NCBI GenBank assembly: GCA_910578555.1 | Contig: CAJTPS010000006.1 | Location: 62,001-126,000, forward strand | From: an uncultured Lachnospiraceae bacterium | GTDB taxonomy: Bacteria; Bacillota; Clostridia; Lachnospirales; Lachnospiraceae | Direction of reading: 5' to 3' | DNA: 64,000 nucleotides | Part shown: one piece after another, positions 35,370 to 43,388 of the stretch | Numbering within the stretch: position 1 is the first letter of the stretch | Layout of the letters: each line of letters starts with the position of its first letter | Program-made: the position numbers and the translations under genes | The notes under the pieces: model-generated | The model's input: only the letters and a program-made list of their open reading frames with translations | Told to the model about the DNA's origin: nothing | The model's database searches: none

Positions 35370-36125
35370 ATGGGGAAGAAGGGCATGAGTATTGCGTGCA
35401 TTGCGGCGGCGGTGTTTTGTCTGGCATATTGTGTGGTGATCTTTCGGATCAGATCGGGAAGCAGGTTTTACCTGATCTGGGCGTTTGGCGGGGTATGCCT
35501 GCTGGGGATCGCTCTTGTGCTGTATTTCGGCATCTGGGACAGGATACCGTTTATGCTGCGGCGGATATTCGGGATAACGGTGCTTGCGGGTGTCGTGCTT
35601 TTTGTGATCGTTGAAGGGTGTATTATAAGCAGATTTCACGATAAGGGCAAAGAAAATCTAGATTATATTATTGTGCTGGGGGCACAGATGAAACCGGCCG
35701 GACCGAGCGCCGTGCTTCAGTTCCGGCTGGATGCGGCTTATGACTATCTGCTGGAAAATGAAGATACGATCTGTGTCGTGTCGGGCGGACAGGGAAGCAA
35801 TGAGCCCTGCACCGAGGCGGAGGGGATGTACCGTTATCTCACAGACAAGGGAATCGCGCCGGAGCGCATTATACGGGAGGACCGCTCTACGGATACTTCG
35901 GAAAACATCGCGTACAGCAGGGAACTGATCGGCCGAACGGATGTCAGCGTGGGAATCGTCACGAACAATTTTCATGTGTTCCGGGGCGTTCATCTGGCGA
36001 AAGCAGCGGGATTTAAGGATGTGTGCGGGATATCGGCACGCTCGAATGTGTATTTTCAGCTGAATAATATGGTGCGGGAGTTCTTCGGGATCATGAAGGA
36101 TCTGGTGTGCGGAAACCTGCGGTAG
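35370..36125 (+). CDS. YdcF/SanA-family (DUF218) membrane protein
   Basis: The 251-residue protein has three N-terminal transmembrane helices (residues about 7-90) and a DUF218 domain with IIVLGAQMKPAGPSAVLQFR, VVSGGQGSNEPCTEAEGM, RSTDTSENIAYSRELI and VTNNFHVFRG. The family includes SanA and ElyC, linked to envelope integrity and polyprenyl-phosphate metabolism, but the exact reaction is not known. It stands alone between a terminator and a structured intergenic element. AGGAG lies upstream. Confidence 0.83.
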   Translation: MGKKGMSIACIAAAVFCLAYCVVIFRIRSGSRFYLIWAFGGVCLLGIALVLYFGIWDRIPFMLRRIFGITVLAGVVLFVIVEGCIISRFHDKGKENLDYIIVLGAQMKPAGPSAVLQFRLDAAYDYLLENEDTICVVSGGQGSNEPCTEAEGMYRYLTDKGIAPERIIREDRSTDTSENIAYSRELIGRTDVSVGIVTNNFHVFRGVHLAKAAGFKDVCGISARSNVYFQLNNMVREFFGIMKDLVCGNLR

Positions 36126-36128
36126 CAG

Positions 36129-36292
36129 TCTGCCATGCAAAATGAAATATGCAAAGTGACATTGGGAGCTTGCTCACATAAGGCGGTTTGCATATTTCAT
36201 TTTATAGGGCGGACGCCCGACATGAATAATTTGCCAGTCAGATTATCATATTTTAGATAATATGTTCTGGCAAATTATGAATGCATGGCAGA
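36129..36292. repeat. Large palindromic intergenic element with four nested stems
   Basis: TCTGCCATGCA (36129-36139) pairs with TGCATGGCAGA (36282-36292), enclosing the whole element. Inside, a 17-base perfect stem joins 36139-36155 and 36187-36203, GGGC/GCCC forms a tetraloop hairpin at 36207-36218, and ATAATTTGCCAG (36226-36237) pairs with CTGGCAAATTAT (36267-36278) with an inner ATTATC/GATAAT. It folds as a multi-branch junction, or it may be a non-autonomous mobile repeat. It fills much of the gap between the YdcF-like and TPR genes. Confidence 0.65.
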
Positions 36293-36307
36293 ACAGAAAC
36301 AGTCAGC

Positions 36308-36356
36308 TGTAAAATGTAAGGGCACATTGCGCGATGCGCCTGAGTACATTTTGACA
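36308..36356. repeat. Further long hairpin before the TPR lipoprotein gene
   Basis: TGTAAAATGTA (36308-36318) pairs with TACATTTT-G-ACA (36345-36356) with one bulge, and the loop continues as an imperfect GC-rich stem. Beyond it, AATCC/GGATT around 36380-36396 may form another small hairpin. No coding frame is credible in 36293-36451. Confidence 0.5.
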
Positions 36357-36451
36357 TGCTGAATGATGGCGCGGCGGGGAATCCGTACTTGGATTTCGAC
36401 GGGCGGTGTGGTATTATGTAAGAGGGTACACAGAGGAAGAAGACAGATACA

Positions 36452-37540
36452 GTGAAGATGAAGAAGAGATACGGGGACGGAAAACGCATAAGAATAACGG
36501 CGGTACGGTTTTACATAGCGGCAGGCGTGCTTGCGTGCACACTGCTTTGCGCATGCGGCGCGAAGGAACCGGTCAACTATACGAAGCAGGGGATGGCTGC
36601 GGTGGAGGCGCTGGAATACAGCGAAGCGCTTAATCACTTTAAGAACGGGCAGGAGCAGGGCGAGGATGAGAGACTTCTGTACCGCGGTATGGGACTGGCG
36701 TATATGGGTCTGACGCAGTACGGGGATGCCGTTACTTATCTGGAGGCGGCGCTTCGTGCGGGCAGAGGCGTTGTGGGGGATCTGGATTTCGACATTAACT
36801 ACTACCTCGCCACGGCTTACTATAAGAACGGGCAGGCTCAGGAGGCGCTCGATGCTTACAGCGCGATTCTGGCGCTGCGCCCCAAAGAGAAGGATGCTTA
36901 TTATCTGCGGGGATGCGTGAAGCTGTCGCAGGATGATTTTGAAGGTGCGCAGGCGGATTTTAACGAAGCGGTTGCGCTGGATGGTAAGAATTATGACCAG
37001 ATGATCCGCATATATATGGCGCTGGAGGAGTACGGGTATAAAGACGCCGGGCTGACTTATCTGCAGAATGCGCTGTCGGAGAATGAGAAGTCGATTTCCG
37101 ACTATGATATGGGACGCATTTGTTACTATATGGGGGATTACGAGAACGCACGTGTCCGGCTGACGAACTTAAAGACGGAGACGGATTACGGCGCGGCGCT
37201 TTATCTGGGCAGAACCTATGAAGCGCTTGGGGATTATAATTATGCTTCCAGCATCTATGCCGGTTATACGGAAAACGACCAGAGCAAGGCGGAGATCTAC
37301 AATCAGCTCGGGCTGTGCAGGATGAAGATGGGTGAGTATGAGACGGCGCTTGAGGCTTTTCAGGCAGCGATGAATATTGAAGATAACGGTATGATGCAGA
37401 CGCTTAAGTTTAACGAGATTGTGACGTATGAATACATGCGGGATTATAAGACGGCGGCGGCATTGATGAGCAGTTATCTGCGGTCATATCCTGATGACGC
37501 GGCGGCCAAGCGGGAATATGAGTTTCTGAAGACGAGATAA
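36452..37540 (+). CDS. TPR-repeat lipoprotein
   Basis: The 362-residue protein has a signal peptide ending in the lipobox-like LLCAC (lipidated Cys about residue 31) and then about eight tetratricopeptide repeats, for example 'LEYSEALNHFKNGQEQGED' and 'GQAQEALDAYSAIL'. It should be anchored on the outer membrane face and act as a protein-binding scaffold. Partner and pathway are unknown. The start may be GTG 36452 or ATG 36458; GAGGAAGAAG before them favours the first by spacing. It is preceded by about 325 bases of hairpin-rich DNA. Confidence 0.8.
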   Translation: MKMKKRYGDGKRIRITAVRFYIAAGVLACTLLCACGAKEPVNYTKQGMAAVEALEYSEALNHFKNGQEQGEDERLLYRGMGLAYMGLTQYGDAVTYLEAALRAGRGVVGDLDFDINYYLATAYYKNGQAQEALDAYSAILALRPKEKDAYYLRGCVKLSQDDFEGAQADFNEAVALDGKNYDQMIRIYMALEEYGYKDAGLTYLQNALSENEKSISDYDMGRICYYMGDYENARVRLTNLKTETDYGAALYLGRTYEALGDYNYASSIYAGYTENDQSKAEIYNQLGLCRMKMGEYETALEAFQAAMNIEDNGMMQTLKFNEIVTYEYMRDYKTAAALMSSYLRSYPDDAAAKREYEFLKTR

Positions 37541-37693
37541 CTGTTTTCAGGCTTCACACAGGCAAATGCCGGAAAGCGGTATTCTTTGCATGAATTGTCT
37601 GTGCGGAGGAAGCGGCATGACGGGAAGATTGACAAGGCATAAGGACAATGGTACTATTTGGAATAGAATACAGTGGAGAGGTATGGTGACTGC

Positions 37694-38104
37694 ATGGAGA
37701 ATCGGAATACTTTTTTACGTGTCAAAGGAATTATCAAGAAGGAAAACAAGTATCTGTTGATCAAGAGATGGGTGGACGACCGGATACCTGATCCGTTTGT
37801 CTGGGAGTTTATCGATGCGGAGGTGCCGCACGGTGAAGCGCCGGACGATACGGTTCGCCGCGCGATCAGAGAACTTCTGTCAGTGGAAGGAACGATTGAC
37901 AAGATCGAGTATACATGGTCGAGTATGCTGGGGGATACCCATTGTGTAGGTATAGCGTATCTGTGCTCCGTCAAGGAAGAGGATGAGGCAAATATTATTC
38001 TTTCTGAGGAGTACGGAGAATGGAGATGGGTGACAAGGGAGCAGTTTCCGCTCTATATTGAGAACCAGTATGTACTGCAGGATCTGGAAGGAAAAACTTT
38101 ATGA
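37694..38104 (+). CDS. NUDIX-fold protein with degenerate catalytic box
   Basis: About 136 residues with the NUDIX fold: VKGIIKKENKYLLIKRW, FVWEFIDAEVPHGE and a helix TVRRAIRELLSVEG in the place of the Nudix box. Aligned on REL, the box positions usually holding the metal-binding pair EE read Ser and Val, and the first Gly reads Pro. It may thus be inactive or act on unusual substrates. Start ATG 37694 has GAGAGG 12 bases before it; a GTG at 37673 is an alternative. Its stop overlaps pyrF by four bases (ATGA), so it is co-transcribed with pyrimidine synthesis genes. Confidence 0.68.
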   Translation: MENRNTFLRVKGIIKKENKYLLIKRWVDDRIPDPFVWEFIDAEVPHGEAPDDTVRRAIRELLSVEGTIDKIEYTWSSMLGDTHCVGIAYLCSVKEEDEANIILSEEYGEWRWVTREQFPLYIENQYVLQDLEGKTL

Positions 38105-39069
38105 TCAATAAATTAGTAGATAAAATTAAACAGACACAAGCGCCGATCGTGGTAGGGCTGGACCCTACCATGAAATTTGTACCGGAGCATATTCAGAAGA
38201 AAGCGTTCGCAGAGTACGGGGAGACGCTGAAGGGTGCGGCCGAGGCGATATGGCAGTATAATAAAGCGATTATAGACAATATATACGATCTGATTCCGGC
38301 GGTGAAACCGCAGATCGCCATGTACGAGCAGTTCGGGGTCGAAGGGGTGATCGCTTTTCAGAAGACGGTAGATTACTGTAAGCAGAAGGATCTGGTGGTA
38401 ATCGCCGATATCAAGCGCGGGGACATCGGCTCTACTTCAGAAGCTTATGCGGTAGGACATCTCGGGCAGGTCAAGGTAGGCAGCACGATGTGCAGGGGGT
38501 TTGATGCGGATTTTGCAACCGTGAATCCCTACCTGGGCTCTGACGGGGTGAAACCATTTATAAAGGTTTGTCAGGAAGAAAAGAAGGGCATCTTCGTGCT
38601 GGTCAAGACTTCCAATCCCAGCAGCGGAGAGTTACAGGACAGAGTGGTGGGAACAGAAGAGACGAAAGACGGCGCACAGGCCGGAGACGCGGGCAGGCCG
38701 CTCTATGAACTGGTAGGAGAGCAGGTTGCCGCATGGGCGGCACAGTGCATGGGTGAGTCTTACAGCTATATCGGCGCCGTGGTGGGGGCAACCTATCCGG
38801 AGCAGGGCAGGATACTGCGGGATATTATGCCGAAATCTTATATCCTTGTGCCGGGTTACGGTGCACAGGGCGGCAGAGGCACGGATCTGGTGCATTTCTT
38901 TGACAGAGATGGTCTGGGCGCGATCGTAAATTCTTCCAGAGGCATTATCGCGGCATATCAGCAGGAACAGTATGCGCAGTACGGCCCGGAGAACTTTGCA
39001 GACGCCTCCAGGGCGGCTGTGCTTGCCATGAAAGAAGATATCGCGCAGGCGCTGGCAGGAAGAGCGTAG
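38101..39069 (+). CDS. pyrF: Orotidine 5'-phosphate decarboxylase, type 2
   Basis: The 322-residue enzyme has VGLDPTMKFVPEH, AVKPQIAMYEQFG and the catalytic Lys/Asp array VIADIKRGDIGSTSEAYA, with VPGYGAQGG for phosphate binding. The length of about 300 residues marks the type 2 enzymes. It makes UMP from OMP, the last step of de novo pyrimidine synthesis. The NUDIX-like gene upstream overlaps it and pyrE follows after 56 bases. Confidence 0.94.
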   Translation: MINKLVDKIKQTQAPIVVGLDPTMKFVPEHIQKKAFAEYGETLKGAAEAIWQYNKAIIDNIYDLIPAVKPQIAMYEQFGVEGVIAFQKTVDYCKQKDLVVIADIKRGDIGSTSEAYAVGHLGQVKVGSTMCRGFDADFATVNPYLGSDGVKPFIKVCQEEKKGIFVLVKTSNPSSGELQDRVVGTEETKDGAQAGDAGRPLYELVGEQVAAWAAQCMGESYSYIGAVVGATYPEQGRILRDIMPKSYILVPGYGAQGGRGTDLVHFFDRDGLGAIVNSSRGIIAAYQQEQYAQYGPENFADASRAAVLAMKEDIAQALAGRA

Positions 39070-39125
39070 AGACGGAGCGCTGTCATATAGAAAGACACAA
39101 GAATGCGCTTGGAAACGGAGGTCAA

Positions 39126-39809
39126 ATGGAACAGTATAAGCAGGAATTTATAGGATTCATGGTAGACAGCCAGGTGTTGAAATTTGGAGAATTTACCTTG
39201 AAAAGCGGCAGAAAGTCTCCTTTTTTCATGAATGCGGGGGCTTATGTAACAGGTACACAGCTTCGCAGACTGGGTGAATACTATGCAAAGGCGATTCATG
39301 ATTTGTACGGGCTGGACTTCGATGTCCTGTTCGGACCGGCATACAAGGGGATTCCGCTCAGTGTGGCGACTACTATGGCTATCAGTGAACTGTACGGTAA
39401 GGAGATTCGTTACTGTTCCAACCGCAAGGAAGTGAAAGACCACGGGGATACCGGCATACTGCTCGGTAGTAAGCTGCAGGACGGCGACCGGGTAGTGATC
39501 ATAGAAGACGTGACGACCTCCGGTAAATCTATTGAAGAAACCTTCCCGATTCTGACGAGTCAGGCGAAGGTGGAGATTAAAGGTCTCATGGTTTCATTAA
39601 ACCGCATGGAACGCGGATTGGACAGTGAAAGGAGCGCTCTGGCGGAGATTCAGGAGAAGTACGGGTTTGCGGCGAATGCGATCGTGACTATGGAAGAGGT
39701 GGTAGAGTTTCTCTACAACAAACCGTATAAAGGAAATATTTATATAGACGATACATTAAAAGATGCGATCGACGCATACTATGAACAGTATGGCGCAAGA
39801 GTAGTATAA
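39126..39809 (+). CDS. pyrE: Orotate phosphoribosyltransferase
   Basis: The 227-residue enzyme has the PRPP-binding motif RVVIIEDVTTSGKSIEE near residues 121-137, FGPAYKGIPLSV and the flexible loop YCSNRKEVKDHGD. It converts orotate and PRPP to OMP, the substrate of PyrF. GGAGG lies just before the ATG. The last 40 residues extend beyond the core. Confidence 0.94.
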   Translation: MEQYKQEFIGFMVDSQVLKFGEFTLKSGRKSPFFMNAGAYVTGTQLRRLGEYYAKAIHDLYGLDFDVLFGPAYKGIPLSVATTMAISELYGKEIRYCSNRKEVKDHGDTGILLGSKLQDGDRVVIIEDVTTSGKSIEETFPILTSQAKVEIKGLMVSLNRMERGLDSERSALAEIQEKYGFAANAIVTMEEVVEFLYNKPYKGNIYIDDTLKDAIDAYYEQYGARVV

Positions 39810-39830
39810 TGCTTCGGAATGGAGGAAAAT

Positions 39831-39983
39831 ATGGAAGAAAGAACCTATAAGACAATGGGCGGTTCCGGCGCGCTCAACATTGCAGTCGGTGTAGTTGCAC
39901 TGGTGGTCGGCGTGGCGAGCGGCGTGCTTTTGATCATCAGCGGCGCCAAACTATTGGCAGGAAGAAGCAAGATATTATTCTGA
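39831..39983 (+). CDS. Small membrane protein, 50 residues
   Basis: GGAGG precedes ATG 39831 by six bases. The 50-codon frame MEERTYKTMGGSGALN... has one hydrophobic helix from about residue 15 to 37 (IAVGVVALVVGVASGVLLII) and a basic C-terminus GRSKILF. The good ribosome binding site and membrane-helix composition support a real gene. It lies 21 bases after pyrE and before another small membrane protein. Its function is unknown. Confidence 0.6.
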   Translation: MEERTYKTMGGSGALNIAVGVVALVVGVASGVLLIISGAKLLAGRSKILF

Positions 39984-40094
39984 AGAGAAGAATCAAGGAT
40001 GAATGGGTGTTTTCGGGATGGGCGAAGATGCCCATTTCCGTCTTTAGATGTCTTTCAATCTTGAGATTTTGCAGAGCGGAATCACGGGGGTACT

Positions 40095-40418
40095 ATGTCT
40101 AAGAAGAACAGTTATATGTTTACGAACAAACAGCATACACAGAAGGGAATCATGTCCACGATTCTGGGTGTGATCTCGCTTGCCACGCTGGCTTATGCCA
40201 TTATTATGAGTTATCTCAAGGCGGGGAATATTCCCAGACAGTACGGAGCGGCGGCGCTTCTGGTCATGATCTTTGCTTTTGCGGGGATCGCGCTGGGGGT
40301 GATCTCGAAGACCGAGCGGGATAAGTTCTATCTTTTCGCTTATATCGGAATCACACTCAATTTGCTGGCGCTTATCGTTATCAGCGTGATTTTGTATGCC
40401 GGCGCTTATCTGGAATAG
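40095..40418 (+). CDS. Small membrane protein (DUF6142-like)
   Basis: The 107-residue protein has three hydrophobic helices (residues about 18-40, 50-70 and 78-104) linked by short polar loops. The composition and arrangement are like the uncharacterised DUF6142 group of clostridial membrane proteins; that assignment is from memory and moderate. It has a GGGGG-type ribosome binding site. The structured element A starts 13 bases after its stop. Confidence 0.6.
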   Translation: MSKKNSYMFTNKQHTQKGIMSTILGVISLATLAYAIIMSYLKAGNIPRQYGAAALLVMIFAFAGIALGVISKTERDKFYLFAYIGITLNLLALIVISVILYAGAYLE

Positions 40419-40431
40419 AAACGAGGAGGTA

Positions 40432-40561
40432 GTGTGAAAAATCACACTGATGTGCTGATTTTTCACACGCAAATTTGTGCCGGAGCGCCACAAATTTGTT
40501 TGATGGCAGACGCAAATTTGATATTTGCGTCGCCCCGTCGCATAAACGCTCCGGAATGGAG
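40432..40561 (+). ncRNA. Structured leader element, copy A (hairpins plus pseudoknot) before the M29-like gene
   Basis: Hairpin 1: 40432-40444 with 40456-40468, thirteen perfect pairs. Hairpin 2: CAAATTTGTG (40470-40479) with CACAAATTTG (40489-40498), loop CCGGAGCGC. Hairpin 3: GACGCAAAT (40509-40517) with ATTTGCGTC (40523-40531), extended by GGC/GCC. The loop of hairpin 2, CCGGAGCG (40480-40487), is complementary to CGCTCCGG (40547-40554), which abuts the GGAG ribosome binding site. Copies B and C show compensatory changes, so the fold is supported by comparison and not just by prediction. Confidence 0.7.
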
Positions 40562-40567
40562 ATTAGT

Positions 40568-42667
40568 ATGGAAGATTTATATATAGCAGAAACGGACAGA
40601 GAGGATCTGGAGAGAGAGCGGTATGCTCTGGCGATGGAGCGGATCAGGGAAATACCGGGTGAGTCAATCTGTGAGATACAGCAGCAGACGTACTTCGCCG
40701 CCATGGCGGAGTTCGTGATGCTGGCGGACCGTGCGTGGGACATTGTGGGCAGCGGCAGACTGCGGCAGATGAGCATGGAAGAATTGCAGGCGTTCAACAG
40801 GGAACTGTATGCGGATATACTGCCGGAGCATTATGACCGCAGTTATGGCAATCCGGATTATGCCGTGGATTGTCTGGGTGAGTCAATGGGGAAAATGTGT
40901 TCTTTTCTCTATGTGGAACTGCGGGGCATGATTCCTGCCGCATTCGAAAAGAACAGACTGGATATGGTAATCAGAGCGGAACTTCTGCTGGAGGTCTATC
41001 AGGCGTTTGTGAGCGCGGCGCAGGAACAGGCGGGACTCCCGAAGGAGGAGAATATACAGCAGATCCTGTACTGGTACGTGAGCGATTACTATGAGCCGGC
41101 GGCGCTCGACCGGACGGCGGATCTGCTTTGCCCTGAACGGGATTTTGCCCGTCGGATTGTGATGGAGAGTGATCTGTCAGATCTGCGTTATCTCTATTAT
41201 TATGGGGAGTATGTCACCGACAACGAACTGAGGACAGCTAAACATTTGAATCAGATGGCGCCGGAACGGGTGAAACTGCTGGCGGATACTTACACGGAAG
41301 GATACCGGATCGGTTTTGAGACGGGCAACAAGGACATTTCCATTAAGAAAACCGTAAATATCCGCTATGCGCTTGGATTTGAGCGGATGATACGGGAAGC
41401 GGTCCTTAATTTTGACCGAATGGGTCTGGGATCGACGATCTATCGTGCGGGCGCAAATATTTTCCAGGGCAGGAGTGTCAGCAAGAACGGTTTCTTCGGC
41501 GCCAATCCGAATAAGCAGTTTGATTATGACCACAGGGAGGATCAGGCGCTTGTGCTGGATAAACTTCTGGTGGAACGGAAGCTGGACTGCATGAAGAACG
41601 CCTATGAACAGTACCGCGAACAGGCGGCGGTATTCGGCGGACCGGCTGTGGCGGAGATCTTCGGCGAGAAGCCTTTCGTACCGCAGACGAAGGCGACGGC
41701 ATACCGGCTGACGCCGAAGCAGCAGAAGCTTGCTGTAGAATATGCTTCTAAGGCAGGCGCGATGCAGAATGAATATATTCCCGGCGAAGAGAGAAGTTTT
41801 ACGATCATTGCTTTTCCGGTGCCGGATATCGGTGTGCGCTATGAGGAGATCTTCGATGAGATTGTGCGGATCAACACACTTGATTATAAGCTGTATCAGG
41901 GTATCCAGCAGAAGATAATCGATGCGCTGGACCGGGGATTGACTGTCAAGGTCATCGGCTGTGGCGGCAACAGGACGGATATGCGGATACGGCTGCACGA
42001 TCTGGACGATCCTACACATGAAACGAACTTTGAGAACTGCGTGGCGGATGTGAACATTCCGGTGGGTGAGGTCTTTACTTCGCCAGTATTGACCGGTACG
42101 GACGGTATCCTGCATGTGACAAGGGTCTTTCTGAACGGCCTGGAGTACAAGGATCTCCGACTGCAGTTTAAGGACGGCATGGTTACGGATTACGGCTGCG
42201 CCAATTTCTCTACAGAGGAGGAAAACCGTAAATATATCAAAGATAATGTACTGTTTCATCATGACACGCTCCCGCTCGGTGAGTTTGCGATCGGCACGAA
42301 CACCACGGCCTATGTTGCGGCGCGCAGATTCGGAATTGAAGATAAGATGCCGATCCTGATCGCCGAGAAGACAGGACCGCATTTTGCAGTCGGGGATACC
42401 TGCTATTCCCATGCGGAGAATGTACGGGTATTTAATCCTGATGGCAAGGAGATCATTGCGAAGGACAATGAGGTGTCGGTTTTGCGTGACACGGATGTCA
42501 GCAAGGCATATTTCCAGTGCCATACGGATATTACGATCCCGTATGATGAGCTGGGAGAAATATCTGTGCTGACTGAATCCGGAGAGGAAATTCCGATTAT
42601 CCGGGATGGTCAATTTGTTCTGGAGGGGTGTGAGGAATTAAATCGGGCGTTTGCGGAGGCAGAGTAA
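40568..42667 (+). CDS. Aminopeptidase of the M29 type with long N-terminal extension
   Basis: The 699-residue protein ends with a region like clostridial M29 aminopeptidases: NIPVGEVFTSPVLTG, LPLGEFAIGTNTTAY, EKTGPHFAVGDTCYSH and HTDITIPYD, which hold the Glu, His and Asp residues expected to bind two metals. Typical M29 enzymes are near 400 residues, and here about 300 residues of helical, unassigned sequence precede that core. ATG 40568 has GGAG six bases upstream; ATG 40556 is in frame and an alternative. It would release N-terminal residues from peptides in the cytoplasm. The structured element A lies immediately before it. Confidence 0.72.
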   Translation: MEDLYIAETDREDLERERYALAMERIREIPGESICEIQQQTYFAAMAEFVMLADRAWDIVGSGRLRQMSMEELQAFNRELYADILPEHYDRSYGNPDYAVDCLGESMGKMCSFLYVELRGMIPAAFEKNRLDMVIRAELLLEVYQAFVSAAQEQAGLPKEENIQQILYWYVSDYYEPAALDRTADLLCPERDFARRIVMESDLSDLRYLYYYGEYVTDNELRTAKHLNQMAPERVKLLADTYTEGYRIGFETGNKDISIKKTVNIRYALGFERMIREAVLNFDRMGLGSTIYRAGANIFQGRSVSKNGFFGANPNKQFDYDHREDQALVLDKLLVERKLDCMKNAYEQYREQAAVFGGPAVAEIFGEKPFVPQTKATAYRLTPKQQKLAVEYASKAGAMQNEYIPGEERSFTIIAFPVPDIGVRYEEIFDEIVRINTLDYKLYQGIQQKIIDALDRGLTVKVIGCGGNRTDMRIRLHDLDDPTHETNFENCVADVNIPVGEVFTSPVLTGTDGILHVTRVFLNGLEYKDLRLQFKDGMVTDYGCANFSTEEENRKYIKDNVLFHHDTLPLGEFAIGTNTTAYVAARRFGIEDKMPILIAEKTGPHFAVGDTCYSHAENVRVFNPDGKEIIAKDNEVSVLRDTDVSKAYFQCHTDITIPYDELGEISVLTESGEEIPIIRDGQFVLEGCEELNRAFAEAE

Positions 42668-42730
42668 GGCGCCCCATACGAATCTGGCAGAGCGCCTTCC
42701 GGCGCCTTGACCGGATGCATAAAAAGATGG

Positions 42731-42759
42731 TTGCGCTCTGACGGAAAAAATAGTACACT
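42731..42759 (+). promoter_or_regulatory. Promoter of the pur gene cluster
   Basis: TTGCGC (42731-42736), 17 bases, TACACT (42754-42759), 70 bases before purE. A CCACAA/TTGTGG hairpin lies at 42786-42801 in the leader. The leader is too short for a purine riboswitch and no PurR box is recognised. Upstream, AAGGCGC/GCGCCTT at 42666-42698 may end the aminopeptidase transcript, without a U-tract. Confidence 0.5.
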
Positions 42760-42828
42760 GATTATGGGTATTAGTCTGAATTTCCACAAGATGTTGTGGT
42801 TTGAAGAAAGCTAAGGAGGAAATAGCGG

Positions 42829-43335
42829 ATGGCACAGGTAGGTATTGTGATGGGCAGTGATTCCGATATGCCCGTTATGGCGAAAGCCGCAGATTTATTG
42901 GAAGATCTCGGCATATCTTATGAAATGTCAATCATATCGGCGCACAGGGAACCTGATGTGTTCTACGAGTATGCTAAGAGTGCGGAGAGTAAAGGGTTTA
43001 AGGTAATCATTGCGGGTGCCGGCAAAGCGGCACATCTGCCGGGCATGTGCGCGGCGATCTTTCCGATGCCGGTGATCGGCGTTCCCATGAAGACTTCTGA
43101 TCTGGGCGGTGTGGATTCTCTGTATTCTATTGTGCAGATGCCTTCCGGCATACCGGTGGCTACGGTAGCGATCGGCGGCGGACAGAATGCGGGGATTCTG
43201 GCGGCGAAGATTCTTGCCACATCCGATCCGGCACTTCTGCAGCGGTTGAAAGATTACACGCAGAGCCTGAAGATGAGCGTACAGAAGAAAGACGCGAGGC
43301 TTCAGGAAGTGGGATACAGAAAGTATATGGAATAG
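42829..43335 (+). CDS. purE: N5-carboxyaminoimidazole ribonucleotide mutase
   Basis: The 168-residue enzyme has VGIVMGSDSDMPVM, SAHREPD and AGAGKAAHLPGMCA, the PurE active-site motifs. It moves the carboxyl group of N5-CAIR to form CAIR in purine synthesis. AAGGAGG lies before the ATG. It is the first gene of purE-purM-purN-purD, all on the plus strand with short gaps. Confidence 0.95.
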   Translation: MAQVGIVMGSDSDMPVMAKAADLLEDLGISYEMSIISAHREPDVFYEYAKSAESKGFKVIIAGAGKAAHLPGMCAAIFPMPVIGVPMKTSDLGGVDSLYSIVQMPSGIPVATVAIGGGQNAGILAAKILATSDPALLQRLKDYTQSLKMSVQKKDARLQEVGYRKYME

Positions 43336-43388
43336 TGAGAGAAGAACCCAGGGGAAAATTATAAAGAGATACATTTTGGAGGTAAGAG

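Noticed and set aside
40432..40561. Intrinsic terminator of the upstream gene
   Set aside because: No U-tract follows hairpin 1, and the covarying loop pairing with the strand at the ribosome binding site points to a larger fold.
41177..42613. 478-codon open frame on the minus strand under the aminopeptidase gene
   Set aside because: It is antisense to a well-supported gene, has no ribosome binding site and its composition is that of a shadow frame.
42760..42828. Purine riboswitch before purE
   Set aside because: The leader of about 65 bases holds only one small hairpin and no aptamer core.
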